Assembly (NCBI GenBank): GCA_947085045.1
Contig: CAMTUU010000003.1
Location: forward strand, 1 to 64,000
Direction: 5' to 3'
Source: Pseudolysinimonas_A sp947085045
GTDB taxonomy: Bacteria; Actinomycetota; Actinomycetes; Actinomycetales; Microbacteriaceae
DNA length: 64,000 nt
In this document: one piece after another, positions 1-9,498 of the stretch
How positions within the stretch are numbered: the first letter of the stretch is position 1
Layout: each line of letters begins with the position of its first letter
Program-made: the position numbers and the translations under genes
The notes under the pieces: model-generated
What the model was told of the DNA's origin: nothing
The model's input: only the letters and a program-made list of their open reading frames with translations
Database searches by the model: none

Positions 1-32
1 GGGACTGCTGAAGGTTTTGGTGACTCTTTCGG

Positions 33-920
33 TTAGGCCGCGGATGCGGCCGGTGTGGTCATGATGGCTTCGAACTCGATCGGGGTCAACTTGCCGAGGC
101 TGCGCTGGCGGCGTCGGCGGTGATAGGTCGCCTCGATCCAGGTCACGATCGCGAGCCGTAAGTCGAGGCGGGTCGGCCAGGGGCGGGCGTTCAGGACGTT
201 CTTTTGCAGGAGCGAGAAGAAGGATTCCATCGCGGCGTTGTCGCCGGCTGCTCCGACGCGGCCCATCGATCCGGTGAGACCGGCGCGGTGCAGCTCGAGC
301 ACGAAGCGTCGGGATCGGAATTGGCTGCCTCGATCGGAGTGGACCGTCGTCCCGACCGGGCGGCGTCGTTGAACCGCCATTCGAAGCGCGCCGACGGCGA
401 GATCAGCGGTCATCCGGTCAGCGATGGAGTAGCCGACGATCCGGTTGGAGAACACGTCCTTGATCGCACACAGGTAGAGGCGACCTTCGCCCGTCCAGTG
501 CTCGGTGATGTCGGTGAGCCAGAGCCGGTTCGGGGCGTCTGCGGTGAAACGCCGGTTCACGAGATCGTCATGAACCGGCGGACCCGGTCGGGTGCCTTTG
601 CCCCGCTTCTTCTTCCGAGCGATGGTTGAGACAACCCCGTTCTGAGAACACAGCCTCCACACCCGCCGTTCGGAAGCGTCGAAGCCGAGATCGGCGAGCT
701 CGTCAGCGATCAGCCGATACCCGAACGCAGGATCCTCGGCATGAGCATCGCGGGCGGCGTCGATGAGATGCGCGTCGTCCCAGTCCCGATCCGAGACCGG
801 GTCCTTCAGCCACCGGTAGTAGGGCTGCTTGGCGATCTTCAACACCCGACACGTCACCGCGACCGGCACCCGGTGAGGGGCGCCGGCCGCGGCCAGCTCG
901 CGGACGAGCGGGTAGATCAT
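33..920 (-). CDS. IS3-family transposase OrfB (DDE catalytic subunit)
   Basis: The 295-residue product is the catalytic part of an IS3-family transposase, which cuts and joins the element ends in the cell's DNA. An HTH_21-like N-terminal region is followed by an rve/DDE integrase core. The first Asp is in LWLTDITEH (about residue 138), the second in VHSDRGSQF (about 195), and the Glu in NAAMESFFSLL about 35 residues later. This is the D-D(35)E spacing expected. Length is normal for the family. The ATG at 918-920 overlaps the orfA stop, and a slippery heptamer just upstream suggests that the active protein is an OrfAB frameshift fusion rather than this product alone. No inactivating change was seen. 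Confidence 0.93.
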   Translation of the reverse strand: MIYPLVRELAAAGAPHRVPVAVTCRVLKIAKQPYYRWLKDPVSDRDWDDAHLIDAARDAHAEDPAFGYRLIADELADLGFDASERRVWRLCSQNGVVSTIARKKKRGKGTRPGPPVHDDLVNRRFTADAPNRLWLTDITEHWTGEGRLYLCAIKDVFSNRIVGYSIADRMTADLAVGALRMAVQRRRPVGTTVHSDRGSQFRSRRFVLELHRAGLTGSMGRVGAAGDNAAMESFFSLLQKNVLNARPWPTRLDLRLAIVTWIEATYHRRRRQRSLGKLTPIEFEAIMTTPAASAA

Positions 921-1201
921 TTTGGGATAGCACCCTGAGACAGATACGCGGCCGCTCGACGCAGCACCTCGTTCTCCTGCTCGAGCAGCCGGACCCGCTT
1001 CTTCAGCTCACGATTCTCGGCCTGCTCAGCCGAGGTCGTCCCCGGCTTCACACCGTCATCGATCTCGGCCTTCTGAACCCACTTCTGAACACACGTTTGC
1101 GAGATCCCGAAGTCTTTCGCGATCTGCGCAAACGACACCTCACGGCGCCGCGCGATCGCGACGACATCGTCTCGGAACTCCCTCGGATAAGCCTTCGGCA
1201 C
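917..1201 (-). CDS. IS3-family transposase OrfA (helix-turn-helix subunit)
   Basis: This small basic protein binds the element ends and is read together with OrfB. It contains an HTH_Tnp_1 type motif (AYPREFRDDVV, then FAQIAKDFGISQTCVQKWV) followed by a leucine-zipper-like coiled coil (LKKRVRLLEQENEVLRRA). The GTG at 1199-1201 is preferred because it gives the canonical VPKAYPREF start and has GGAAGG about nine bases upstream. An ATG at 1208-1210 (directly abutting that GGAAGG) and a start at 1237 are also in frame. The frame ends CCA AAA TGA, overlapping the start of orfB by 4 bases. Confidence 0.85.
   Translation of the reverse strand: MPKAYPREFRDDVVAIARRREVSFAQIAKDFGISQTCVQKWVQKAEIDDGVKPGTTSAEQAENRELKKRVRLLEQENEVLRRAAAYLSQGAIPK
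920..926 (-). promoter_or_regulatory. Programmed -1 frameshift heptamer between orfA and orfB
   Basis: Read on the minus strand the sequence is C CCA AAA directly followed by the orfA stop TGA. It fits the X XXY YYZ rule in the orfA frame. A -1 slip here continues into PKMIYPL, the start of OrfB, giving the OrfAB fusion transposase usual for IS3 elements. A downstream stimulatory structure was not analysed. Confidence 0.65.
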
Positions 1202-1259
1202 GATGAACATCCTTCCAGCGGCAACCGCAGCCACCACAGATCAGGAGTCACCTCAACCT

Positions 1260-4200
1260 TCAGCAGTCCCCTTCGAGGAATCGCCCTAGTGTTGGGACGT
1301 ACTGTCGCGCGCCCATTTCAATCGTCGCGATGGAACCGGGGTGTTCGGTGTACTTGGAGTGTTGCCCGACCCAGCCGAAGTCGGCATCCCCATCCACCAG
1401 ATCCGGGACCGCGTCGTCCGCCGTGGTGGTGCCAATCTTCCAGGTGGTCGGATCGATCGACTGCCCAAACGGGTCGTAGATCGCCCGCGCACCCACCCGG
1501 GTCCCGGCGCCGTCGGCGGTGACGATGACGTCGCCGTGCATGTTCGGGTACCCCCACCGCTGGGAGTCATCCCCCGCACCCGACGTGGCACCGAGGTCGA
1601 GGGTGAGGGTCACTCCACCGGGAAGCGACACCACCCACTGCTGCACCGCGTTGGAGGCGTCGGCGATGGCGCCGCCGGCGAGATACCGGATCGTGCCGTT
1701 CTCGCTCATGGGCGGGGAACCGGCGACGGTGCGGGCGACCATCCGCCCGCCGGCATCCAGGGTGTAGGTGATGGTGGTGCCGTCATCCAACACCGTCTTG
1801 TAGTGCCGGTCGGCGACATCGTAGAACAACGTCTGATCCGCAAGACGGGTGGTGTTGCCGTGCGCGTCGTACGCCAGCGACGCCCCCGGACCGGTCGTGG
1901 TCAGATTCCCACCCGCGACCGGCGACGCCCCCACCGGCGCGTTCGTCACCGCCGTCGACGTGAGACGGTCGGCGTTGTCGTAGCAATACGCCACCGTCGT
2001 CGGCGTCCCACCATCGAACGTGTCAGAGAACGTGGTGCGGTTACCGTTCTTCCCCGCCGCCGGGTTCCCACACCCCGTCACCCCATACCCGTAAGCGAGG
2101 GTGTGACGCGGGATCACCGCCGTCGCCAACCGGCCAGCAGCATCGAACGAGTACGTCGAAACCTCCGCAACCGGCGAGTTGGTGTCGGTGAGAGTGTTCT
2201 GAATGATCCGACCCGACTGCGACCGCACCACCGCATCCGACACCGACGACGCCGGCGTGATCGTCTCGACCCAGGCGTCACGGGTGAGCGCAACGTCGTC
2301 CCAGGCGAGCTGCTCGCCGGGTGCGCTGGAGTGGAATCGAAGCTTCAGCTGGTGACTGGTCGATGTGGCCGTGAACTGGTAGCTCACCTGCTGCCACACG
2401 CCGGTCGGGGTGAACCCGGTGCTGTAGCCGAGGTTGTTCACGCCGAGGTGCACATCGGTGCCGCTGGTGACCGAGAACGAGTTCACCCATCCCGACACCG
2501 TGTACGTCGCGCCGACCTGCAAACCGTTGACCACCCGCTGAACCATCGCGTAACCCGTTGCTGAATCCCGTGCTGACAGCAACGTCCCGGTGCCGCCGTG
2601 TGCGCCGGTAGTGCCGACTTCGATCGTCGAGCCGGTCGCGGCCTCCCACCCGGAATCATCGCCCTCGAACGTCGAGTTCAGTGCGACCTCTGCCGGATGC
2701 TCCACACTCGATCCGGGGAACGACCAGGTCATCCCCGTCCCCGCGCCCGCCTGGTTGCGGGTCAGACCGGACAGGGTGGTGCCGTTGACGTAAGCGATCG
2801 ACTGCAACAGCTGGGTCGACGCGTACGTCGGGTCGGCGATTACATCACCGTCGACGGAGATGGTCTCGACCTTGCCGTCGAGGTCGTACGTGTACGACTG
2901 CACGATGTCGGCATCCGAACTCAATGGCGGCGAGGTCGTCACCGACAGCACCCGACCCGTCAGCGCCTCAAAGCTCGGGGTGGTGACGGTGCCCCACACA
3001 TCGGTCGAGGTCACGGCGCGGCCGAGCAGGTCGATGGTGGAGGTGATCGTGCCGACCGGGTCGGTGACCGAGGACACGAGCGGGTTACTGCCGACCGCGA
3101 AATTGTTCGTGACCGTTCGTGCCGCAACCGTGCCGTAGGCGGAAAACACCGATTGGGTCGCCCGACCTCTGGCGTCGTAGGTGACGCAGGACCAGGTGGC
3201 GTCACCGGAGCGTTTCGTGCCCGCGGTGCGGCCGAACAGGTCGTAAACGTATTCGGTGACGATTCCCGACCCTGAGGACGGGGTCGGTGTCGTGGTCGTC
3301 TTGGTGAACCCGTACTGCTTCGTGCCCGCCGGGACGCCACAGGTGGCCGAGGCGAGCGTTGCGGTGTCGGTGTAGTAGGTCGAGGTGGTGGTCGCGGGCG
3401 TCCCGGATGGCATGGTGCGGGTGAGGCGGCGCAGCCAGCTGTTGGCCCCGCTCGAGGGAGCTTCGTAGGCGGTCGTCGTGGTGAGGTTGAGTCCGCCCGG
3501 GTCGATCGTGGAAGACGTGACGGCGCCGAGCCAAGGGTGGGTGTAGCCGAGCGAGGTGACGAGGTCGGGAACCTGCGTGTCGGAGAGCCCGGACCCGGCG
3601 GGGGCGGCATCGTCGACCGTGACCCCGTTCGCCAGCCCGTAGTCGGGTTTCAACGCGGAACCGGGGACGAGGGTGCGGGCGCCGCCGCCGACACTCCAGT
3701 GCAGTTGCAACAACGCGCCAGAACTCGCCTCGCGGTATTGGATGCGGATGCGGCGTACTTCGTTCGGGGTGGTGGTGGTGATGGTGCCGGCGGTGGTGGG
3801 CCAGTGGGGGGCACCGCCGACGAGGTCGTCGACTTTGAGCTGGTCGTCGAGGTAGAGGCGGGTGCCGTCGTCGGCGTAGGTTTCCACCTTCCAGGTGCCG
3901 GCGGTGGGGAAGGTGATGAGTCCGGTCAGCTGCGCCGACCAGTTATCGGTGGCGGTGATGCCGGTGATGGGCGCACCGGTGCCCCAGTCCTTGTTCACCG
4001 ACCCGTCGGTCACCCCGGGCAGACCAAGGCTGAAGGTCGTGGGCCTGCCGGAGAGGTTGGTGTTGGCATACCAGGCGACGTGCAGGCCGTTGAGGCCGGC
4101 GTCGTAGGCGGTCGCCGTGTGGGCAGGGACGATCGGGCACGACGACAGCGGTCGCCGGTCCGTCCCGTAGCAGGCGGTCGGGGCGGGGCCGTAAGTGTCG

Positions 4201-7200
4201 GTGGGGCGATCTTGGGCGTTGTAGATCGTCGTCGAGGTCAGACCCTGAGCGTCGGTGGCGGACAGGACCTGGTCTTTGACGCTCCAGGTGCGGCTCGAGG
4301 TGAGCCCCATCGGCGACGTCGCCGTCAGCTGCCGCCACGCCGCATCGAAGGTCACCGCTGCCGCATGCCCGGCGGTCGCGGTCGCGCCGGAGGTGTTGAG
4401 CCCCGCCACGTCGACATAGGTCAGGGTCGCCGTCTGGTAGGTGAACGTCTTCGCCGGACGTTGAGCGGCGGTGAGGCCGTCGGGGGCGGGCAGCGTCACC
4501 GACGCGACCCTCCCACCGGTGTAGGAAATCTCGGTGGTGCTGTTCATATTCGTCGGGCTGGTCGAGGTTGCGGCCAGCCAGTCGTTCGCAAGCGAATCGC
4601 GCACCCAGGCCAGGCGGCCGTTGCCGTCGTAGCCGAAGGTGGTCTGCTCAACGCCGGGATCGATGACCGCCGTCAGCTGCCCGTTCGGGTTGTAGCCGAG
4701 GCGCGTGGTGTTGTCGGGACTGGTCGTGACGGTGCCGGGGTAGATGATGCGGCACAGCATCAGTGCCGCCGGGGCGGTGTATCCGGACGGGGTGACGCAC
4801 TCGGGATCGCCCTGATAGATGAAGCGCACCTCCCGGGAATACGTCGCCGGGTTGGAGCCGACGTTCAGCGACACCGGGTCCGACACGCGGTCCACCAGGC
4901 CGTTGGCGCGGTAGGTGAGGATCGGAGTGGCGGGCTTCAACGCATCCGACGCGGTCGTCACCGACGCGACCGCGCCTTGACCGGTGAAGGCGTAGACGGT
5001 GCCGTCGGCCTCGGTCAGCATGATCTGCCCGGTCGTGTCCAGCGACAAGATCCCATACTCGCCGACCGGGGCGGTGTAGCCACCCGTGGACGTCTTCACG
5101 TAGGTGTGAGCGGTGCCGGACATATCGGTCAGCACGACGGAACTCTCGGTCACCTTCGCCGACGCGTATGCCGACGCCGCCCCAGCGATCGGGGTCGAGG
5201 AAGTCCAGCCCGCGGGAAGGGGCTGCACCTTCGTGGAGAACCAGTTCGCCGGCACGATCTGACCGCCAGCAGGCAGACCGGGACCCTTCACCCAGAGCTC
5301 GACCCCAGCGCCCGCCGTGGAATCGTAAGCATCCACGCGGATCGCGGTCGGAGTTGTCATCATGGTGACGGGGGTGCCCCAGGTCAGCGGAACCGTCGCG
5401 GTCGTCCACTGATCGATGACCGTGTTCGTGTCGTTGAGGACGACCCGTGCACCGTCGTCTCGGACGACCCCGAAGGTGTAGCTGCCCGCCGCCGGAACGG
5501 TGACGAACCCCGTCCACCGGGAAAGGAAGTAATCCGACGGGATCGCCGGTCCGGGAGACCCTGTCGCCCATTGGAACGACACCTGCGGATCGGTGCGCAC
5601 CAGCACGGGGATGCGGCCGGTGAAATCGAACGTGGCAGTCGAGGACTGCCCGACGTTGAGGGCGTCGTAGTAGGAGCCGGTCAGACCGCGAGTGGCGTCG
5701 ATGCTTTGCGAGTTGTAACTGAACGACAACCCCATCGGCCCGCCGAGCGTGCCCACCGTCGGGGACGCGAAACCGAGTGATGCGTTACCGTTCGCGAGGT
5801 TCACCGTGACCGGCCCGGCGCTGTCGTACGGCGACGGCCCGGACGTGCCCAACCGCAGATTCACCTGCAGCTTGTTCGTCCAGGACGGGCTGATCTTCGT
5901 GTCGATCCCATCGGAGGTCAACGCCACCCAGGTGTACGAGCCGCCATCCTGCAGCACCCCTGCAGGAACCGTCCACGAAGGGGTGGGCTGCCAGCCGGAG
6001 TCGATGATCGTGCCGGTCTTACCGTCCGCGCCGGTCGCGATGCGGAAGCCGTACTGCACCGGATCCCCGTCGGCATCCGTGACCGTGTTCGACGTCAGCG
6101 TCGGCGTGAGAGTCGTGACGACGCTCCCATTCGCGGGGGCCGTCGAAGTCTGTGTCGCGATCGGCGCGGGGGCGTTTGTCGTGAACGACTGCACCGCCCC
6201 ACAGCGAACCGTCGAAATGCCCGCGGTGCCCTCGGTGGCATCCCGCACGCATCCCCGCCAGTAATAGGTCGTCCCGGGCAGCAGATTCGCGGACTGCGGA
6301 ACCTGGAAAGCCGACGACTGCCCCCACGGGGTCCAATACGCCTCGCTGGAATAGACCTGACTCGCCTCGACATTGGAGGTCGTCCCGATCCGATAGGCGT
6401 ACTGCATCTGATACCCATCTGGCTGCGACCCGGACGCGGCGAGAATCGGCATCGTCGCAACATGCACGGCACCATTGGCCGGCGATGGCGCCGCGTACCC
6501 CGTCACCGACGGGTAGGACTTGTAATCGATCCGCAGGTCGGTGGTCCACTGCTGATTCGTGTATGCAGTGCCTTCCTGCCCGGTCAGGATCAGTCCGGTG
6601 CCGAAGTTGCCGTCGCGCACCATCTGCGCATACCGCACAGCCATCTGCCCGCCGCCGTAGTAATACGTGCCAACCGCCACCGAGGTACCGGCGAGATACT
6701 CGCTGACACAGTTGAAGCAGTAGCCGCTGGCCGTGTAGATGCCACCACTCGCCGCACCCAGGTATCCCTGGTTGCCGTGCGTGATCCGCAGATACGCGTT
6801 GGTCACCTGATACCCGCTTACCCCGCTGTAGGGATACACGATCACGGTGCGCCAGTTCTTCCACTGCCCCGCCGTCGCGTTCCCGACGAACGTCGCGTCG
6901 GTGCGCCACGCACCGTCTTGCTTGAAGGCCTTCCGGTTCGCCTCACCCGACACCGTCGTCGGATCGACCGAGACCGGGAACACCCGCTCCGGATCCGACA
7001 ACCAGCCGTAATCCGGCCGCAGCGTCAGCTCCCACCCCGACGAGGTCTCCGTCAATTCCGTGTCGACGTTCGCCAGCGCATCCTCCGACACCCCCGCGAC
7101 ACCCGAGGAATCCCACATCACCGGCGCCGGAATGTAGAAGATCGACACCCCGCCGGCGTTCACGAACTCCACATTGCCGAGCTCATCGAACCGCACCCGC

Positions 7201-7991
7201 AACCCGTCGGAATCGATCCGCCACGTCCACGACGCCTCCGAACGCGCCGGCAACTCCGACAGGACCAGCGCTTCCTTCACCCACCCGCTCTCGACCTCGA
7301 ACTCCAGATCGACACCGTCGAAGACCTCCTCATAGGAGAAGTCATCCCCGTCCGACACCGTCCGCGGCGGCACGTAACCCCGCTCGATCGGAGAATCCGC
7401 CGCACCCACCAGCGAGAACGACACGTCATACCCGTACCGCGACACCGCGAACAACTCATCATCCGCAGCATCCGCCGCGAACGACGGATCCAGAGGATGC
7501 ACATCCGTCGACCAGGACCCGTCAGTCTCCCGCGACAGATGCGTATCGATCGGAACCCACTCCCCCGACGCATCCTCCGCATTCACCGGAGTCAACGACG
7601 AGACCAGAGTGCCGCCACCCGCCGGATTCGCATACACCGTCTCGAACTCCGAACGCTCGACGACCTCCGCGTCATCCAGATCCAACGCCTCGACCGGGCC
7701 CGCCTTGTCCAGACTCCCGAACTGCCGGGTGACACCGATCGAGGCCTCGGTGAAGTAGCCGGCCCCGCCCGACGAGGAATCCGTCTCACCGCTCAGCGAC
7801 GAGAAATCACCCGCCGGAATCACACTCGGCACCACAGCCACCGGCGGCGACTCAACCGGAGCGACCAGCGACGGCTCGAACATCGGATCCTCGACCGCAA
7901 CAGCCTCCGCAGGCACCACCAGCCCGAACACCAGACCAGCACTCGCGACCATCGCGATCCCCAGGCGCGACACAGCGAATCCAGCACGCAT
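1260..7991 (-). CDS. Giant secreted RHS/YD-repeat protein, C-terminus cut off by the insertion sequence
   Basis: This exported protein of about 2243 residues is of the RHS/polymorphic-toxin type. The ATG at 7989-7991 follows AGGGGA and opens a clean Sec signal peptide (AGLVFGLVVPAEA); an in-frame start at 8051 would place 20 polar residues ahead of it. Approximate order of parts: signal, unknown region, DNRLRE-like domain (345-510), FN3-like segments (500-700), PA14-like domain (770-920), YD repeats, second PA14-like domain (1300-1450), more YD repeats, a CBM4_9-like lectin domain (1770-1900), then the RHS core (YDPFGQSIDP near 2170, RQYVPTLGRFLE at the end). Intact relatives continue after GRFLE into the end of the shell and a variable tip. 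Here the frame runs into the IS inverted repeat, reads GDC and stops. The toxin or adhesin tip and any immunity gene are therefore missing from this product. Confidence 0.85.
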   Translation of the reverse strand: MRAGFAVSRLGIAMVASAGLVFGLVVPAEAVAVEDPMFEPSLVAPVESPPVAVVPSVIPAGDFSSLSGETDSSSGGAGYFTEASIGVTRQFGSLDKAGPVEALDLDDAEVVERSEFETVYANPAGGGTLVSSLTPVNAEDASGEWVPIDTHLSRETDGSWSTDVHPLDPSFAADAADDELFAVSRYGYDVSFSLVGAADSPIERGYVPPRTVSDGDDFSYEEVFDGVDLEFEVESGWVKEALVLSELPARSEASWTWRIDSDGLRVRFDELGNVEFVNAGGVSIFYIPAPVMWDSSGVAGVSEDALANVDTELTETSSGWELTLRPDYGWLSDPERVFPVSVDPTTVSGEANRKAFKQDGAWRTDATFVGNATAGQWKNWRTVIVYPYSGVSGYQVTNAYLRITHGNQGYLGAASGGIYTASGYCFNCVSEYLAGTSVAVGTYYYGGGQMAVRYAQMVRDGNFGTGLILTGQEGTAYTNQQWTTDLRIDYKSYPSVTGYAAPSPANGAVHVATMPILAASGSQPDGYQMQYAYRIGTTSNVEASQVYSSEAYWTPWGQSSAFQVPQSANLLPGTTYYWRGCVRDATEGTAGISTVRCGAVQSFTTNAPAPIATQTSTAPANGSVVTTLTPTLTSNTVTDADGDPVQYGFRIATGADGKTGTIIDSGWQPTPSWTVPAGVLQDGGSYTWVALTSDGIDTKISPSWTNKLQVNLRLGTSGPSPYDSAGPVTVNLANGNASLGFASPTVGTLGGPMGLSFSYNSQSIDATRGLTGSYYDALNVGQSSTATFDFTGRIPVLVRTDPQVSFQWATGSPGPAIPSDYFLSRWTGFVTVPAAGSYTFGVVRDDGARVVLNDTNTVIDQWTTATVPLTWGTPVTMMTTPTAIRVDAYDSTAGAGVELWVKGPGLPAGGQIVPANWFSTKVQPLPAGWTSSTPIAGAASAYASAKVTESSVVLTDMSGTAHTYVKTSTGGYTAPVGEYGILSLDTTGQIMLTEADGTVYAFTGQGAVASVTTASDALKPATPILTYRANGLVDRVSDPVSLNVGSNPATYSREVRFIYQGDPECVTPSGYTAPAALMLCRIIYPGTVTTSPDNTTRLGYNPNGQLTAVIDPGVEQTTFGYDGNGRLAWVRDSLANDWLAATSTSPTNMNSTTEISYTGGRVASVTLPAPDGLTAAQRPAKTFTYQTATLTYVDVAGLNTSGATATAGHAAAVTFDAAWRQLTATSPMGLTSSRTWSVKDQVLSATDAQGLTSTTIYNAQDRPTDTYGPAPTACYGTDRRPLSSCPIVPAHTATAYDAGLNGLHVAWYANTNLSGRPTTFSLGLPGVTDGSVNKDWGTGAPITGITATDNWSAQLTGLITFPTAGTWKVETYADDGTRLYLDDQLKVDDLVGGAPHWPTTAGTITTTTPNEVRRIRIQYREASSGALLQLHWSVGGGARTLVPGSALKPDYGLANGVTVDDAAPAGSGLSDTQVPDLVTSLGYTHPWLGAVTSSTIDPGGLNLTTTTAYEAPSSGANSWLRRLTRTMPSGTPATTTSTYYTDTATLASATCGVPAGTKQYGFTKTTTTPTPSSGSGIVTEYVYDLFGRTAGTKRSGDATWSCVTYDARGRATQSVFSAYGTVAARTVTNNFAVGSNPLVSSVTDPVGTITSTIDLLGRAVTSTDVWGTVTTPSFEALTGRVLSVTTSPPLSSDADIVQSYTYDLDGKVETISVDGDVIADPTYASTQLLQSIAYVNGTTLSGLTRNQAGAGTGMTWSFPGSSVEHPAEVALNSTFEGDDSGWEAATGSTIEVGTTGAHGGTGTLLSARDSATGYAMVQRVVNGLQVGATYTVSGWVNSFSVTSGTDVHLGVNNLGYSTGFTPTGVWQQVSYQFTATSTSHQLKLRFHSSAPGEQLAWDDVALTRDAWVETITPASSVSDAVVRSQSGRIIQNTLTDTNSPVAEVSTYSFDAAGRLATAVIPRHTLAYGYGVTGCGNPAAGKNGNRTTFSDTFDGGTPTTVAYCYDNADRLTSTAVTNAPVGASPVAGGNLTTTGPGASLAYDAHGNTTRLADQTLFYDVADRHYKTVLDDGTTITYTLDAGGRMVARTVAGSPPMSENGTIRYLAGGAIADASNAVQQWVVSLPGGVTLTLDLGATSGAGDDSQRWGYPNMHGDVIVTADGAGTRVGARAIYDPFGQSIDPTTWKIGTTTADDAVPDLVDGDADFGWVGQHSKYTEHPGSIATIEMGARQYVPTLGRFLEGDC

Positions 7992-8076
7992 AGCAAGTCC
8001 CCTGACCCGCCCGACACGAGCCGAAGACCCGCGTATCCCAGCACCCCGCAACCACGAAGTTGGCCCACGCTAGCGG

Positions 8077-8097
8077 GTAGACGGACCTGTCCGCTAC
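8077..8097. promoter_or_regulatory. Inverted repeat upstream of the RHS gene
   Basis: GTAGACGGAC, a two-base spacer, then GTCCGCTAC forms an imperfect palindrome about 90 bases upstream of the RHS start and about 110 bases upstream of the divergent maltokinase gene. It could be an operator for either gene. No regulator is encoded nearby, so its use is unknown. Confidence 0.3.
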
Positions 8098-8203
8098 ACC
8101 TGGCACCAAGAATTCATGAAGGTGCTCCGTCGGAGCCCTACGTCGCGCGGCGGCAGCTGTCCAGGCCTACCGGCGACGCCCGGAAAGAGGTCAGGGTGGA
8201 ACA

Positions 8204-9439
8204 GTGCCCTTCGTCGACGACCTCAGCGCCTGGGTGGCGCGGCAGCGCTGGTACGCCGGCAAGGGGCACGAGCCCCGGTTCCGCGTGCTCGACGCCCAGC
8301 CCGCCTCGGGAGCGACGCGCTACCTGCTGATGGACGACGCCGGCAACCTGCCGACGCTCTACCAGGTGCCGGTCGCCGTCACCGACGACGAGGTCCCCGC
8401 CGACGCGATCATCGCCGCCGAGACCACCGGGCACCTCATCGACGCCGCCCGCTCGGATGACTTCGTCATCGGCCTGCTCGCCGGAATGGGCGTCGACACC
8501 TGCCGGGTCACCGGCAGCCGGGTGCTCACCGGCGAGCAGTCGAACACGTCGATCGTGTTCGACGAGGGCGGCGAGCCCACCATCATCCTGAAACTGTTCC
8601 GCACCCTCCACCACGGCGAGAACCCCGACGTGACCGTGCAACGCGCGCTGAGCGAGGCGGGGTCGCCGTTCGTGCCGAAGTTCCTCGGCAGCCTCGAGGC
8701 CGACTGGCCCGACGTCGGCCGCCGCACGAAGGGCGCCCGCGGCACCGTCGCGTTCGCCCAGGAGTTCCTGCCCGGAGTGCGTGACGGGTGGTCGATCGCG
8801 GTCGAGGCCGCCCGCGACCGGCGGAACTTCACCGAAGCGGCGCACGACCTCGGCGTCGCGGTCGCCGGCGTGCACGGCGCCCTCGCCGCGACGCTGCCCA
8901 GCCGGGCCGGGAAGGCGGCCGACGCCGATGCGGCCGTCGCGGCCTGGCGGCGACGGCTCGCGATCGCGGCCGCGGAGGCGGCGGGCGTCGCCGAGCGGCG
9001 CGACCCGATCGACGCGGTCTACCGCACGGTCGCGGGCCGGACGTGGCCGCAGCTGCAACGCATCCACGGCGACCTGCACCTCGGGCAGGTGCTCGCAGTG
9101 CCGCACGGCGGCTGGCGACTCGTCGACTTCGAGGGCGAACCTCTCCGGCCGATGACGGAACGCGCCGTGCCCGACCTGCCGCTGCGCGACGTCGCCGGGA
9201 TGCTGCGCTCCTTCGCCTATGCCAGCGCGGTGGGTGACGCGCCGGACGAGTGGGCGCGGGACTGTGCGACCGCGTTCCTCGCGGCGTATGCGGCCCACGC
9301 CCCCGGAACGGGCCTCGACGAGGACCTGCTGCGGGCCCTCGTGCTCGACAAGGCCGTGTACGAATCGGTGTACGAGGCGCGGAACCGGCCGGATTGGCTC
9401 GCCATCCCGTTGGCAGGGATCGACGCGGCGTTGGGGTAA
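8204..9439 (+). CDS. mak: Maltokinase (Mak/Pep2)
   Basis: Maltokinase phosphorylates maltose, made from trehalose by TreS, to maltose 1-phosphate, which GlgE uses to extend glycogen-like glucan. The 411-residue product begins with the maltokinase cap region (WVARQRWYAGKGHEP) and has a kinase-like fold: TGEQSNTSIVF near residue 115, ILKLFR as the nucleotide-lysine strand, the catalytic loop IHGDLHLGQVL near 287, and the metal-binding VDFEGEP. The start is GTG, preceded by AGGGTGGA. The gene is convergent with the TreS-like gene; glgE is not in the window. Family assignment is confident; flux direction is inferred from the pathway. Confidence 0.87.
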   Translation: MPFVDDLSAWVARQRWYAGKGHEPRFRVLDAQPASGATRYLLMDDAGNLPTLYQVPVAVTDDEVPADAIIAAETTGHLIDAARSDDFVIGLLAGMGVDTCRVTGSRVLTGEQSNTSIVFDEGGEPTIILKLFRTLHHGENPDVTVQRALSEAGSPFVPKFLGSLEADWPDVGRRTKGARGTVAFAQEFLPGVRDGWSIAVEAARDRRNFTEAAHDLGVAVAGVHGALAATLPSRAGKAADADAAVAAWRRRLAIAAAEAAGVAERRDPIDAVYRTVAGRTWPQLQRIHGDLHLGQVLAVPHGGWRLVDFEGEPLRPMTERAVPDLPLRDVAGMLRSFAYASAVGDAPDEWARDCATAFLAAYAAHAPGTGLDEDLLRALVLDKAVYESVYEARNRPDWLAIPLAGIDAALG

Positions 9440-9498
9440 GCCGGGGGTCTCGCTCCCCACCGCCTGAACGGCGGCGTGGGCCCAGCGGCCTGCGGCGG

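Larger units (their letters stand above)
1..1270. mobile_element. IS3-family insertion sequence, intact apart from an unseen outer base
   Basis: The terminal inverted repeats are visible. The window begins with GGGACTGCTGAAGGTT and positions 1255-1270 read its exact reverse complement, with further matching inwards (GGTGACTC) after two mismatches. Two minus-strand transposase frames, orfA and orfB, fill the element and overlap by 4 bases, as in the IS3 family. The right end lies inside the 3' part of the large RHS gene. The left flank, and so any target duplication and the other half of the interrupted gene, is outside the window. The exact outer base cannot be fixed because the element starts at position 1. 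Confidence 0.9.

Noticed and set aside
1..1270. A TGA-CA type terminus as usual for IS3 elements
   Set aside because: The visible inverted repeats extend to GGGAC/GTCCC at both ends in inverted orientation, so those bases belong to the element and are not a target duplication.
8116..8203. Possible remnant of a treS or glgE C-terminus directly before maltokinase
   Set aside because: The reading frame passes into the maltokinase gene without a stop and has no recognisable motif, so there is no support for a coding remnant.
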